NCBI GenBank assembly: GCA_947179485.1
Contig: OX359245.1
Location: 25,469,067-25,533,066 of the forward strand
Source of the DNA: Allacma fusca
Lineage: Eukaryota; Arthropoda; Collembola; Symphypleona; Sminthuridae
Direction: 5' to 3'
DNA length: 64,000 nucleotides
Below, piece by piece: positions 11,410 to 23,700 of the stretch. How positions within the stretch are numbered: the stretch's first letter is position 1; each line of letters begins with the position of its first letter. Both the position numbers and the translations under genes were made by a program. The notes under the pieces are model-generated. The model was not told where the DNA came from. It made no database searches and saw only the letters and a program-made list of their open reading frames with translations.

Positions 11410-13280
11410 TAAATTATATTATTTCAGTCTTGAATTTAAACCTTCCGGTGACGTCTTCTTGGAAGCAGCTCATGAACATTTGTTAAACGTAGTAATAATT
11501 ACTAACTGTCAAATAATGTAATCTCTTCTCTATTTAATCTGTGCTGTGTCACATCCGTTTCTTCATCTTCTAATTTCCAGCTGCACACATATATTGTTTA
11601 CAGTATTCATGTTTGATTAATATAGATACGCCCTTGGTGTATTACGAAAAATTGGATTAATCATTACTTGATATGGAGGGAATCACTTGAGTAACAAATA
11701 GTAAAACAATTGTGAACGGAAGTAAGCATACCCCATATTAATGTATCTATACACACTAACAGATATAAAAAAAATACAAGTTGCAATTTAAGCTCTAATT
11801 TGTAAATTCTTTCAGCTAATTGTAAACCAATAGTTCAGGTTTGTATCAAGCAATAACCCTCTTTCTTATTTAAGACTGACTGTAATAAAACTTTTAATTG
11901 AATCATAATAAAAATCATGAAACAAGCAAAAGTTTATCATACGATACAATGAGTAAAGAATCTGTCTGTTTGCAGGCTGAGGCGAGTATGTAGTTTATTC
12001 ACTTTGTTGTTTTCGAAATATATCTTGTTTGACAGATTTAAAAATATTTTCGTATTTTCCCCTAAATATAGACATTGTATCAATTCCGAGGACATAAATA
12101 TCCAGATCTAGTGACTAATAGGTTCCATGGTATTTGACCTCAAAGTTATCCTTCGAAGAGTTTTATAAATGACCCCTATAATAAAATGTCTGACCTTTGT
12201 AAATCGTTTATTTCTGATTCCTATCCTTATTGTTAACTATATTGTTGTGCCCCAACCAGTGTAAATACCCATAAGTTAGGTTTCATCCTTCCAAACTGTC
12301 AATGATTTGCGTAAGACAAAACCCGGGTTTTTACACGGCGACATTTCAAATCACCCGGGTTTTGACCTCACAAGAAATTTCAGAGCAGTGCCTATTTATA
12401 ATTTTGCTCTCAGCAAAGTTTACGTCCTGTGGATTGCCTTTTCGGTTCGCCGGAATAGGATGGTGAGGTCACCAAAATTTTATTTGATCGGAAAATCCGA
12501 TTGTACCCGGAGCATTAAATTACAATATACTGCCAATTTTAGAGGGACATTTTTGAAACTACCTCATTAAAAATTGGCATACCTTCCCTGGACCTGATGT
12601 TATAATTAAATGTTCGTACATACATCCCTACATGTCAAATTTCCCGTGGAACCCTTTGAAACCGTGACCTCAGCTTTAGAGTCAATTACCTCTGACCCGG
12701 ATTATTACAGAGTTCTCAAACAAGTGTTTTTCAATCCACAAAAATATTCTCTATGAATCTATGCAGTGGTTATCCCTGAATCAAGTATACTAATAGTATG
12801 CACAAGTAAGAGCATTGGAAATGGAAACACTTCATTAATCAAATTGGGGTATTGTGATGCAGGTTTCAAATATGTATTATTTGAGCCATTTACATACTTA
12901 CTTTATCATTTATTTTAGGAATTATTTAATCTATCCATTTAAACAATAATATTTCCACGGATTTTTAACAGACTAATAATTATAAACAATTAACTGCTTG
13001 TTTTTTTTCTACAACTTTGTTCTTAATAATTACTTAAGTAGTATAGAATAAGTAAATTCGATTTTTTCATAGCATAAATTATTGTATGTCTATGGATCTC
13101 CAGATTCTCCTCCAAACTTCCGTCGAGTATTAAAAAGACTGCTAAATTTATAATTTAATTTTAAAATTATTGCATTTAAAAAATTACATAAAATTTCATA
13201 ACACAGTAAAATGATTATTGGAGAAAACTAATTTTTCCAATTTTTATGTAAGTACAAATTGTAAGCCCCCTCCACGTAAC
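11410..13280. other. Intergenic, dsRBD-CK1 kinase to CK1 alpha
   Basis: About 1.9 kb of AT-rich DNA with stop codons in all frames. An 87-codon frame near 12307 has no recognisable features and poor composition. No repeats or RNA genes are recognised. Confidence 0.5.
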
Positions 13281-13332
13281 GCAGTGCAATACAGAACAAC
13301 ACAAGAGCGAGAGCGAGTGGCGAGACTATAAG
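13281..13332 (+). other. Possible 5' untranslated exon of CK1 alpha
   Basis: A stretch richer in G+C than its surroundings (gagcgagagcgagtggcgag) ends at ctataag followed by a good donor gtgagc at 13333. It lies 540 bp before the CK1 alpha ATG, in the same direction. This is inference from the donor and base composition only. Confidence 0.35.
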
Positions 13333-13870
13333 GTGAGCTTTGGCTGTGAAATATGGCTGCTGCTGCTCCAAAAAATCGGTCCGCATTCTGCATCTGCATG
13401 TGCTAGTTCTGAATAATTATGATTTAAACAAAATCAGAGCCGGGAAATTCGTTTCAGACGTCGTGCCTCTATACCAGCCGATGACGCAAAAGGACGCCGA
13501 CCGCCGACGACTTCGGTCCTCTCAAGGGTCTCTGTAATTTGCTCAAAAAAATATCTGGCTGGGCCTGCCTGGACTCTCCTAATCCTAATTAATAGCTCTT
13601 TCTTTGAATTTGTGAGTGCCTTATTAATTTATTTCTGACTAATTTTATTTATTACTTAAATCTGTAGTTTGAAAATATTACGAACGGATTTCTAGTTTTA
13701 ACATTTTGAAAAAAAAAAAAAAAAATTGTCCAGCCGCCGTCCGAAGCTGCTATTTGTACATATTTGAGTTGGGAGGGTTGGAAATCGAAAGCTTGACCAC
13801 ATCTCTCTCCAACGTGGCTTCACATTCATATCAAGACACGAAAACTGCGACTGGGACTTCATCCAGCACC

Positions 13871-15674
13871 ATGGCAGCAAGTGGCACACCTTCGTCCAGG
13901 TCGGAGTTCATCGTAGGCGGACGATATCGTCTCATTCGCAAGATCGGTTCGGGGTCTTTTGGTGATATTTATTTAGGAATCAATGTTACTAATGGAGAGG
14001 TATGTCCTTTACTGAGATTAGTTTCGAAATGTATTATTGGTATTGGCTTTCAGATTCCTTTCAGAAATCCATTTTCCAGTTTGTAGCCAAATTATAATAA
14101 TGCTTTGTGGGGTTTCTTTAAGAAAGATTTTATGAATTCAGTATATGGTATTATTATTGTAGACGATTTTAAATGTGTTTTGAATGAAGTTTTTGAATTT
14201 GTTGCTGGAACGTATTTTGCGAGCCATTATTTAAGTGTAATTTCCTTGAATGTTCTGTACTATAAATAAATTGCCTGAGGTTATTTTTAATTAGGGCTTG
14301 GAAGGAATGCCAAGTACATTTAATTTAATTCCGAGAGTGCTAATGTTGAGATATTATTAAAATGTTTTTAATTTGGTATTTTAGGAAGTTGCAGTAAAGT
14401 TAGAAAGTACGAAAGCCCGGCATCCGCAATTGTTGTATGAGAGCAAGCTGTACAAGATTCTTCAGGGTGGAGTAGGGATCCCGCATATTCGGTATATGTT
14501 TACCTTTACATTTTTAGGGATTTCTGGAGGATTTTGGAATTTTAAAGTGTTTGCTGAGTAAAATGGGTTTGGGTAGATAATGGTGGTTTCAATCGTATTT
14601 TGCGCAGGTGGTACGGTGTTGAAAGGGAGTACAATGTTTTAGTGCTGGATCTGCTCGGACCATCACTGGAAGATCTCTTTAACTTCTGCTCCCGGCGATT
14701 CACTATTAAAACAGTATTGATGCTGGCGGACCAGATGATAGGCAGAGTGGAATATGTGCATACGAAGAACTTCATTCACCGGGACCTGAAGCCAGATAAT
14801 TTTCTGATGGGCATCGGTCGACATTGCAATAAAGTAAAATCAAACCTGAAATGCTTCGATTAGCAGATTATTAATTTAAATAAGCGGACATGTCTTGGAA
14901 AGCTAAAGTATATGGAATGTGAATCGACTAATTAATGCGAACTGACAATCAGGTCTACTTGATTGACTATGGTCTTGCCAAAAAATACCGTGACTCCCGC
15001 ACCAGGCATCATATTCCGTACAGGGAGGACAAGAATTTGACTGGAACTGCACGATACGCTTCTATCAATGCGCACTTGGGTATCGAGCAGAGGTAATACG
15101 GTATTGCATACACGAACTGAACGTATTGCATCTTTATTGCTGGTATTTATTTTTTTGAAGTCAGACTAATTATAAGTAATTATTGGAAATATTATCCAGC
15201 CGTCGTGACGATATGGAATCATTGGGTTATGTCCTTATGTACTTCAATCGAGGCAGCCTGCCCTGGCAGGGTTTGAAAGCAGCAACCAAAAAACAAAAGT
15301 ACGAGAAGATTAGTGAGAAGAAGATGTCAACCCCTGTTGAAGTTCTTTGCAAAGTAACTCTTCAATTATAATCAGAACTTAATCATGTAAAATCTTGTAT
15401 TACTTTGAGTACCTTTATGTTTTCGATTTTGATTCAGGGTTACCCTGCTGAATTTGCAATGTATCTAAATTACTGCCGTGGTCTTCGTTTTGAAGAAGTG
15501 CCGGATTATATGTACCTTCGACAGTTGTTCCGAATTCTGTTTCGTACTCTGAATCACCAATATGACTATACATTTGATTGGACACTTCTCAAGCAGAAAA
15601 CGGCTGCTTCGTTGGCTGCGTCTCAATCTGCCGGCTCACCGAATAATGCCAGTGCATCAGAAAATAGACAGTAG
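13871..15674 (+). CDS. CkIalpha: Casein kinase 1 alpha
   Basis: Six exons give 330 residues: 13871-13999, 14385-14491, 14608-14833, 14953-15092, 15200-15353, 15438-15674. CK1 alpha is a Ser/Thr kinase that, among other jobs, primes beta-catenin in Wnt signalling and acts in Hedgehog signalling and the clock. The sequence is nearly the textbook family: [20 protein letters not shown] (glycine loop), VAVKLES (ATP lysine), [15 protein letters not shown] (catalytic loop), [30 protein letters not shown] (substrate and structural signature), and the CK1 alpha C-terminal core [20 protein letters not shown]. Length matches CK1 alpha, not delta or epsilon. The ATG chosen fits the family N-terminus; the frame is open upstream but that part looks non-conserved. 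The tail is Ala/Ser-rich and short. Expected to be an essential, widely expressed gene. Confidence 0.97.
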
Positions 15675-16472
15675 TACTTAAGTGCACCGTTCAAGTATTT
15701 CATCCGTCTATTATCAGTGTATACTTATCTCATTTTGATCCTCTCTTTTCTAAATTCATTGCGATAGTTTCGTTTATGTAAATATTTGATGACTGACTCT
15801 GTACTAGATTTTGTACTCCTAACATATACTTATACATACCCATAAGATCACCCACAACGAATAAGACTGATCGTAATTCGTAAAAAGCAATAAGTAATAC
15901 GTAGTTAAATATGAAAATAATGCCCCTAAAATGAATTCCTAATCTGGGGTGTAGTGAAACTGTACAGTAACTCCAAATGTAAAAGAAATATTTTCAAGAT
16001 GCCCTAATTAATTTGTAATAATAAAAACGCCGTATTATCACAGTAATATTTTTGGTACTTGATACGGAACAATACTTGGGAAAGTTTTGTATTACGTCAA
16101 TATTGAGAAATTACTTGGTCAACACTCTGAAAATTAGGAAATTAACCTGTCATAATACAAAGGAGAATCCGGCTGTGGATCTTTCTTATGTACCTTAGCC
16201 AATATTGATGTTAAAACATCCGGTTTATCTTCCTGCCATACATCTGACTCGTATGTTATATTATATGCTCGTATACAATTGCAAGTTTTAAGAGCTTCAT
16301 TTGCATATAATAGTCACGTCTTGGAGTGATTACGTCAACTGGCCCACAGGTCCACATAAAATGTATTTAATTGACAAACAAAGTGTCACCAAGTCTTCAT
16401 TTCATAACTGAGAACAGTACGAGTAGCATCGCATTTGATTAATCCTGTCACGCAAAAATTGAATTTCAAAAA
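15675..16472. other. Intergenic, CK1 alpha to Gly/His-rich gene
   Basis: Holds the CK1 alpha 3' untranslated region (aataaaaacg near 16020 is a possible poly(A) signal) and the upstream region of the next gene. No other feature is seen. Confidence 0.5.
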
Positions 16473-17113
16473 ATGTTTTTGAAGCTCCCCCAGGTACTCA
16501 ATCACCTATTTTATTTTATTTAGTAATTTAAAATTAGTGACCAAGTGAATTAATTGTGTAAACCAAGATTGTTTTATTATTATTTCGAATTAAAAATGTC
16601 TTTGAAACTTTTAGACTGTCGTCATAATCGTTTTACTGCTACTATCTGCAACTGTAAGAACATCTGAGATGCCTTCAGCAGGTGGCAAAAGTCTTTCAAT
16701 AGAGAAATCCAAGGGTCGAAGTTTTTTCGGACCCTCACTGGAGTTTGGGCTAGGAGGTGCGAAATTCTCTATTGGAGGAACACTTCATGGATTCGGCGGT
16801 GGTTACCCAGGTCTTGGTTGGGGTTGGAGACCTTTTCCAAGTACGAATTAACATTATTGTAGCATTAAAAATAGTGAAATTGTGGTCATGTGAAAATAAT
16901 AAACGAAATACACCAATTTGTAACTTTTTTCCAAATCTAGGTCCACATCTTGGAGGATTCCATGGAGGGCATCATGGCATTGGATTAGGACTCAACTTGG
17001 TTGGACATCATCATAACCATCTCCATCACCAACAGTTCAAGCACCACGGATACGGTTACAACTTCGGGTGGGGCTGGGGGTTCCCCTCATCATATTTACC
17101 TCATTTTCATTGA
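16473..17113 (+). CDS. Small secreted Gly/His-rich protein
   Basis: Three exons give 139 residues: 16473-16493, 16615-16840, 16941-17113. The N-terminus is a clear signal peptide: MFLKLPQ, then a hydrophobic core TVVIIVLLLLSA, with cleavage likely near residues 24-26. The mature part is low in complexity. First come Gly/Phe/Ser segments (LGGAKFSIGGTLHGFGGG), then a block rich in His (GGHHGIGLG and HHHNHLHHQQFKHH), then aromatic Gly/Trp pairs (FGWGWGF). Such proteins in arthropods are often cuticle, silk-like, metal-binding or antimicrobial. The His clusters could bind zinc or copper. I cannot choose among these roles. It converges with Ask1 (minus strand), whose stop codon is 617 bp away. Confidence 0.75.
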
Positions 17114-17730
17114 TCTTTCCAATTAATTTTGTGCAGCAACTTACTCCGTCTCACATTTAAATGAATGATATATAATTAGTGTTCATGATTTGCTTATTTT
17201 TGTACATTAAAATAGCATACATTTTATTTCCCGAGGAATTGAAAATAACTTATAACATGAAAGTTATGATGATATATATAACATAAGATTAAAAATTTAC
17301 AGCAAATTAAAGCGTAACATAGACGAGTTTTTGGTTAAATGCCTTTAAATAAACTTGGTAACAAAGGCCGAAAATTAATAGCACCATTAAATGTCAAATT
17401 GCACCATGATTAGGTTAATAAGTCATAATTTATAAGTTAATTAAAAGTCGTTCAGTATTAATTTAAAAATAAGTAGACGGAAGTTGTATCTTTGACGTCA
17501 AATATTCGATTACACGATTGTCAGTAGTCGCTGTTGAATGTCACTGAGCAAGTGACAGCACCATCCTACTGTTCAGTAATATTGCTCTTTTCGCAGCAAA
17601 GCGGCGGCTTCGAAGCTTGCACCAAGATACTAACTGCCGCAGGTCATGGAACGGTTGTTACGGAGGTCAATGCCAAATATTATGCATTTTTGATTGCTTT
17701 TGCAAAACTGCAGGTTTCAAATATACTTAG
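17114..17730. other. Convergent 3' region
   Basis: 3' untranslated DNA shared between the Gly/His-rich gene (plus) and Ask1 (minus). aataaa lies near 17347 on the plus strand. A frame opened here on the plus strand (17534-17776) overlaps the last Ask1 exon in antisense and is not supported. Confidence 0.5.
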
Positions 17731-20700
17731 TTATAAATCAGTGGAATTGTCGCCCCTTGACGAGTTGAAACTCTGACGGTACTTCAAGATTGCTTTCCAC
17801 ACGCGTAGCTCGACCCCACCTCTGACATTCGGAAAACAAAAAAGAGTTCATTGTTGTTATTGTTACACAATATTATGCTGGTTAACAATTAACAATTACG
17901 AAGAACAAAATTCTATCATTAAATGAGACAACATGTACGTTCCACTCACTTCAACTTTAGCAACTTCAGATCCTCCTTTGTCAGGAAATGTATCATATCA
18001 TCGTAAGTATACTCTTCTTGAAGAAACTAAACGGAATAAAGTCACTTAATTACAATTTAACTGGGAATTCAATTGTATAAACAGTGCATATGGTTAGTGA
18101 TTGGCACATAATTTATTTCAATTCAATTCATAGTCTCATTTTTGAAACCATTTTTGAAAGACCAAATCTTCCTTACCTTCTCAATAGAAGCCCGGTCAAG
18201 ATGCAATTCAGTGAGAAACTCGATTAACTTGGGATCCCTTATATTCAAACTCACATGACTTACGTGCGTAAGGCCGTGGTGACAACATGCTCCTGAATTT
18301 AAAGAGCTATTGTCATTAGAGGTAACGATGGAAGCTACTTCCGGTATCTCTACACCTCCAGTATGTGAACAACTAATCAAGTCATCATCGGAATTTATGG
18401 TGTGATGTGAACTAAATCCAGTCTCAGAGGAGCGGATGATAGAAGGCGGCGTAAGTGTGACCAGCTGTCCAAACAACCTCATTTGCTGCGTGGTTTGAGT
18501 CAGAAGTTGTAACTGGAGCTTCTGTTCCTCCAAGCTGGATTTTAGTAAAATTTGGTACGACTTCTGACTCTCAACAAGCTCATTTAATAGCCTAAAAGAA
18601 CAAAATTAGCGCTCAAAACTCAATGTCAACAACAGTTAAGTTCAAATAAAACTCTACTGCACTGAATCGAACTAAAACAAATAAACCATAAAATCAAGCG
18701 TAGCTTTGAAAGTAATTTTAGTATAAACAACTCCCACAAAAACCTTTCATTCTCCATCCTGTAGCTCTCCAGTTGCTCATGATACTCCGAGTGAATTTTC
18801 GACGTTGAAAAATCCAGAACTTTATGTGACTTTATGGAATTTACGGTGGAAACTCCGGAAGTCGATCCTATTCCGTCTGAACCGCCGCCTTCTCTAATTT
18901 CTCTTCCAGGATCTGCAACCATTGAAACCTTCAATTAAAATGCCACAAAAAGCACAAAACCAAACCTCGACACCTTTTATGCTTGAAAAAATTTATCCAA
19001 ATATTGACTAATGGAAATAGAAAGCTACACGAAAAACACATTTAGACAAGAGGTAAATAATGAACTTTTTACACCAGCGCATAATCTCTACAGAGTCGTC
19101 TCTCTCATTACATATGTTTATTTTGGTTTGTGTTATGTTTTGTTACTTTTCTGCATACAAAATAAGCTAAGTTAATCCTGCTTCAACGAAATTACTACAC
19201 TAAATACAACCAACACTGCTAACGTTAACGCAATGCATCACAGTTTAGTAAGTACATCATAATGACAGTTGACATAATTATATATATATATAGCGTATAT
19301 ATATTGCTTATTATGTAACTTCATATAGATAGTAGGCATGAGCGGAACGATATAACGATACGATATATCGGTCAATATCGTACATTTTTAAGCAACGATA
19401 TGTCACGATATTTCTCGCAATTTTAAAGCGATATATCGGTTAATTTTAATATCGTACATAGGAAGTTTAATTTTCAAAAATGCCACCCTGTATCCCTTTT
19501 ACTACTTGTTTTTTAAGTAAAGCTATTAAGTAATGTGAAACGTTACAAATATCACTGAAAAAGTCTTGGCAAAACAGATAAAACTCGAGCGGGGGTGGTC
19601 AAAGTTATTAACTGCTAAGTAACCAGGTTTTGACCGAAATGCCAACTGTGTCCCAGTTGGTCAACTGCCCCGGCGGAGACAAATCCCTAAATTTGTGTCA
19701 ACTACCTAGGCGGAGAAAAATCCAAAAATTTTTGTAAATTTTTTTGATTTTGTCAACTACCTAGGCGGAGAAAAATCCGAAAATTTTTGTCAATTTTTTG
19801 GATTTTGTCAACTACCTAGGCGGAGAAAAATCCAAAAATTTTTGTAAATTTTTTTGATTTTGTCAACTACCTAGGCGGAGAAAAATCCAAAAATTTTTGT
19901 ACATTTTTTTGATTTTGTCAACAACGCGGAGAAAAATCCAAAAAATTTTGTCAAATTTTTTGATTTTGTCAACTACCTAGGCGGAGAAAAATCCGAAAAA
20001 TTTTGTCAACTACCTAGGCGGAGAAAAATCCGAAAAATTTTGTCAATTTTTTTGATTTTGTCAACTACCTTGTCGGAGCCATATTCCAAAAAATTGATAA
20101 CTCACCCAACGTTTGTCAACTACGTTGGGATTTGTCAACTACCTTGTCGAAGCCCTATTCCAAAAAATTGACAACTCACCCAACGTTTGTCAACTACGTT
20201 GGGATTTGTCAACTACCTTGTCGAAGCCCTATTCCAAAAAATTGACAACTCACCCATCATCCAACGTTTGTCAACTTTCTGGACTCTTTTGCCAAGTAAC
20301 CGGGTTCCCGAACTATTTCCACCCCCGAACTCGAGCATTTTAAAAATACTTGTCTGAATTCGAAGTTAGAACTGTAGTAATACAAAAAAACAAAATGCTT
20401 ATTTGTAGTAAAAAAGCATTTTCAAACTTAGTTTGTTTGAGCTGGCCGATGCCGATAGTGCTCGGAAAGTATTAGTTCATACTGAAACTGAACCGATTGG
20501 TTCAGTTTGAATTGAACGGAATCATTTTACTTAAATTATTGAAGTTCAAACGATCCACCGTTTACCAGCTCTCCAGTTCCTAATCTGAAAAAATCCAGGA
20601 CATGTCATAAGTGAAGTATTACAGGTCTTAAAGTTCAATATTTCAAGGAATTTGATTTTACAGGCTGTTTTAAGGAGAATAAATTACAAATATTGAATAT

Positions 20701-23700
20701 TCTGCAAAGATACGTTAAATCTGATAGAGTATCATCAAAATTAGTATATTGTTTTAAATTTAATAAAATACCGATATATCGCTCAGGGATATCGGTATCG
20801 TGATTTTTCTTGTTAACGATACCGATATTAACGATATTTTAAAATTGAACGATACGCTCATGCCTAATAGATAGATAAATCATAAAATTCAGTCAGTATC
20901 AGATTGCCTTCTTTTTACGATTTCTATTTTTAGTGATGACGGCGAATTTTGTTTAAGGTTCTGAAGCTTACTAAAAGCTTTTATCCCAAAGGAGATTAAT
21001 GAAAATAGGTTCGACCTACTCTGTGGGTCGAGCTAATTTAAATTTAATACTAACAATAAGCTCATTCGTAGTTAAGGGTAAGACCTACCGGGAGACAATA
21101 TATGTATTGCAGCTTGCATAGCCGAACCCATGAGAGAATCCAGGGCAAACATCCAATGTGGTTTAATGTTATGAGAACGTAGGACATTATTGACAGCATC
21201 CCGGAATAAGAAAACCGCCAGCTGAACTTGATTGATTGCTGTACAGTCAAAAGCAATCTCATCCTTTAAAGAATTGATAGATTCTTCGATCTTGTGTTTA
21301 TCATTGGCTTCTATAAAACCTCGTAAACCATGCATAAGTTGAACGATGTGAGTCTGTAAAATTGCATCAGTAATTTCTTATTTAAAATCTGAAATAAGAT
21401 TATTTCTATGATCTGAAAGCATAGCTACTCACTCTTTTCAAAACTGGGCCTTCTACATCCCTTTCGAAGTTGCGTATCCAAATATCGCAAATCTTTTTCT
21501 CGTCTTGTACCAGGACTTTAGTAAGGGTAGTCCGTCTCTGAGATTCCTTCTTGAGTAAATAAAAGCAGTCCTGCTCAGGCCCCTCGCCCACAATCGGGCT
21601 TGTTTTAGAAAGTTCGGATTCAGGAGAAACTGGTATTCCTCCACTGGAATTCCTTCTGCTCGAGGTCTCGTCGTACTCACTTAAGGCTGTGCTTGTGCTG
21701 GGAGCAACAAGGAATAATTTAAACCAACGCAATACTAACCAATGTATAATTATATACACCATTCCATGCTAACGACCTACTAGTCCTTCAAGTCGGACCT
21801 TAATTTTTTATAGAGCAAACCAACCATGCGGATAATCAGCAATTTACTATATTTTTCTATGTAACACTGTTTCTCAACACTACTGTTGAGATGAGTGATT
21901 GTATAGAGGCTGAAAAGTTACATATGCTGATAAAATAGTGTCACTGACAATAATTCATTATAAATTAAGATTGTTAACCTTCAGAAATAATACTTAATTA
22001 CAAGAAAACCACAAAGTTGCAAGCAAAGAATGAAACAACGTCAAAGAGACTTGGACCAGCACCTTGCGAAAGAGAACTGTGTGGAGCTACCAGTTGAGAA
22101 AAGTAGTGGAGTGAGAGGCGATCCTGAAACAGTATTTGTGATTTTCTTGGACGGACTGCTGCGATTAATACACACATACTTACATGTTTACATTTAAAAA
22201 GTCAACATTTACGCTTTTGTCGTAAACTATACTAACAAAAAGAAGTACACTACACCCAAGCCTGTGTTTCCCTTTGTATTTCTAGTTATTCTGTACGTAT
22301 GACTTCATAATTCACACGTAATATACAGTTTCAGTCTTTTTCAATATCTACTCGTTCTCAAAATGTCACATATTCACAATAATACATTCCCTTGCGTTTC
22401 TTCATGTCAAACATAGGTCTGTCGGCCTTGCCGATGGGATGACAAAATCACGGTTATTGAAAATTAAAACAGTAAACAAAAATAACGACAAATACTAAAT
22501 GTGAATAACAAACTAGAAGCTACAGTACAATAGTACTTTGTCCATACACAAACTTAAGTCAATCCTGGATAATACAACTCGCATTTATTTATCGACAAAA
22601 AGATTCCCTCTCAACTCTTTAGAAAATAATTAAAACAACTTAAATTTTTTTCATTACATAACATCGGACAAGACTAGTACAAATAAGCTTTAGCCAAAAC
22701 AGCGGCATATCGTTGAAAGATTAAATTACAGTAAAAGCAACTGAAAACTTGACGTATTGTATAATTATACACAGGCTTGAAGCATCTTAAAATACAAAAA
22801 TCTAAAAACCTGATTTTATTTATTTGACGGTAAGCTATGAAAATAAGTATAGTTACCTCTCATCATTTGAATGAATCTGACGCCTCTCAGCAAGTATGAC
22901 TCTATCCGCCGGAACCGAAATACTCCTTGCAAATTCTTGGCTTGCTGTAGCTCTGATGTTTTTTTTACGACCACTCCTGGAAAAATTCGAGTACTAATTA
23001 GTACGTAGGACAAAATAAATGCTGCCATTTTATTACTGAAACGAGTCGCGCTTTCCTTACAACACTTACTCAGTTAAGAATGGATCTTCTATTAATTCCG
23101 CAGCCGTGGCTCTCTTTTCTGGACTGACTTCAAAGCACTTTAAAATGAATTTCTTGGCCCGATCACTCATCTCAGAAGGTATTTGTGGGTGCATCTTGTA
23201 GAAACCCACCTGGAAGTTATTTCAAACAATAATGATTGTATTAGAAGGTGTAAACAAAACGAACGCACTGATTTAGTGGCAACTACAAACATAAACTAAA
23301 GGATTAACGTTTACATGTAAATATACATATAATATCAAGTGAACTAAAATGAAACACTGTTACTAAAAAACGAACACAAAAAGGGTTCTTGAGCCAACCT
23401 TGAACATAGCTGCCTCAGCAGAGCCTAATTCAATGAAGGGTGGTTTTCCAGTAGCCATTTCTACAATGGTACACCCCAAGCTCCAAATATCAGCAGGTGC
23501 TCCGTAGCCTCTCTGACCCTTATCAATGACTTCTGGCGCCATGTACTGCAAAGTACCTGCGAAAGTCTTTGTTAGAGGTGAAATACCCGCAAGACGCTTG
23601 GAAGTACCGAAGTCAGATATTTTCACTACTCCGCTATAAGTATTCACAAGAACATTGTCTCCCTTTATATCTCTATGTACTATTTTTTGGTCATGAAGAT

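Noticed and set aside
12307..12570. 87-codon frame between the two CK1-type genes
   Set aside because: No ATG at its opening, no domain, no splice support.
17534..17776. 80-codon plus-strand frame
   Set aside because: It overlaps the last Ask1 exon in antisense and has no features of its own.
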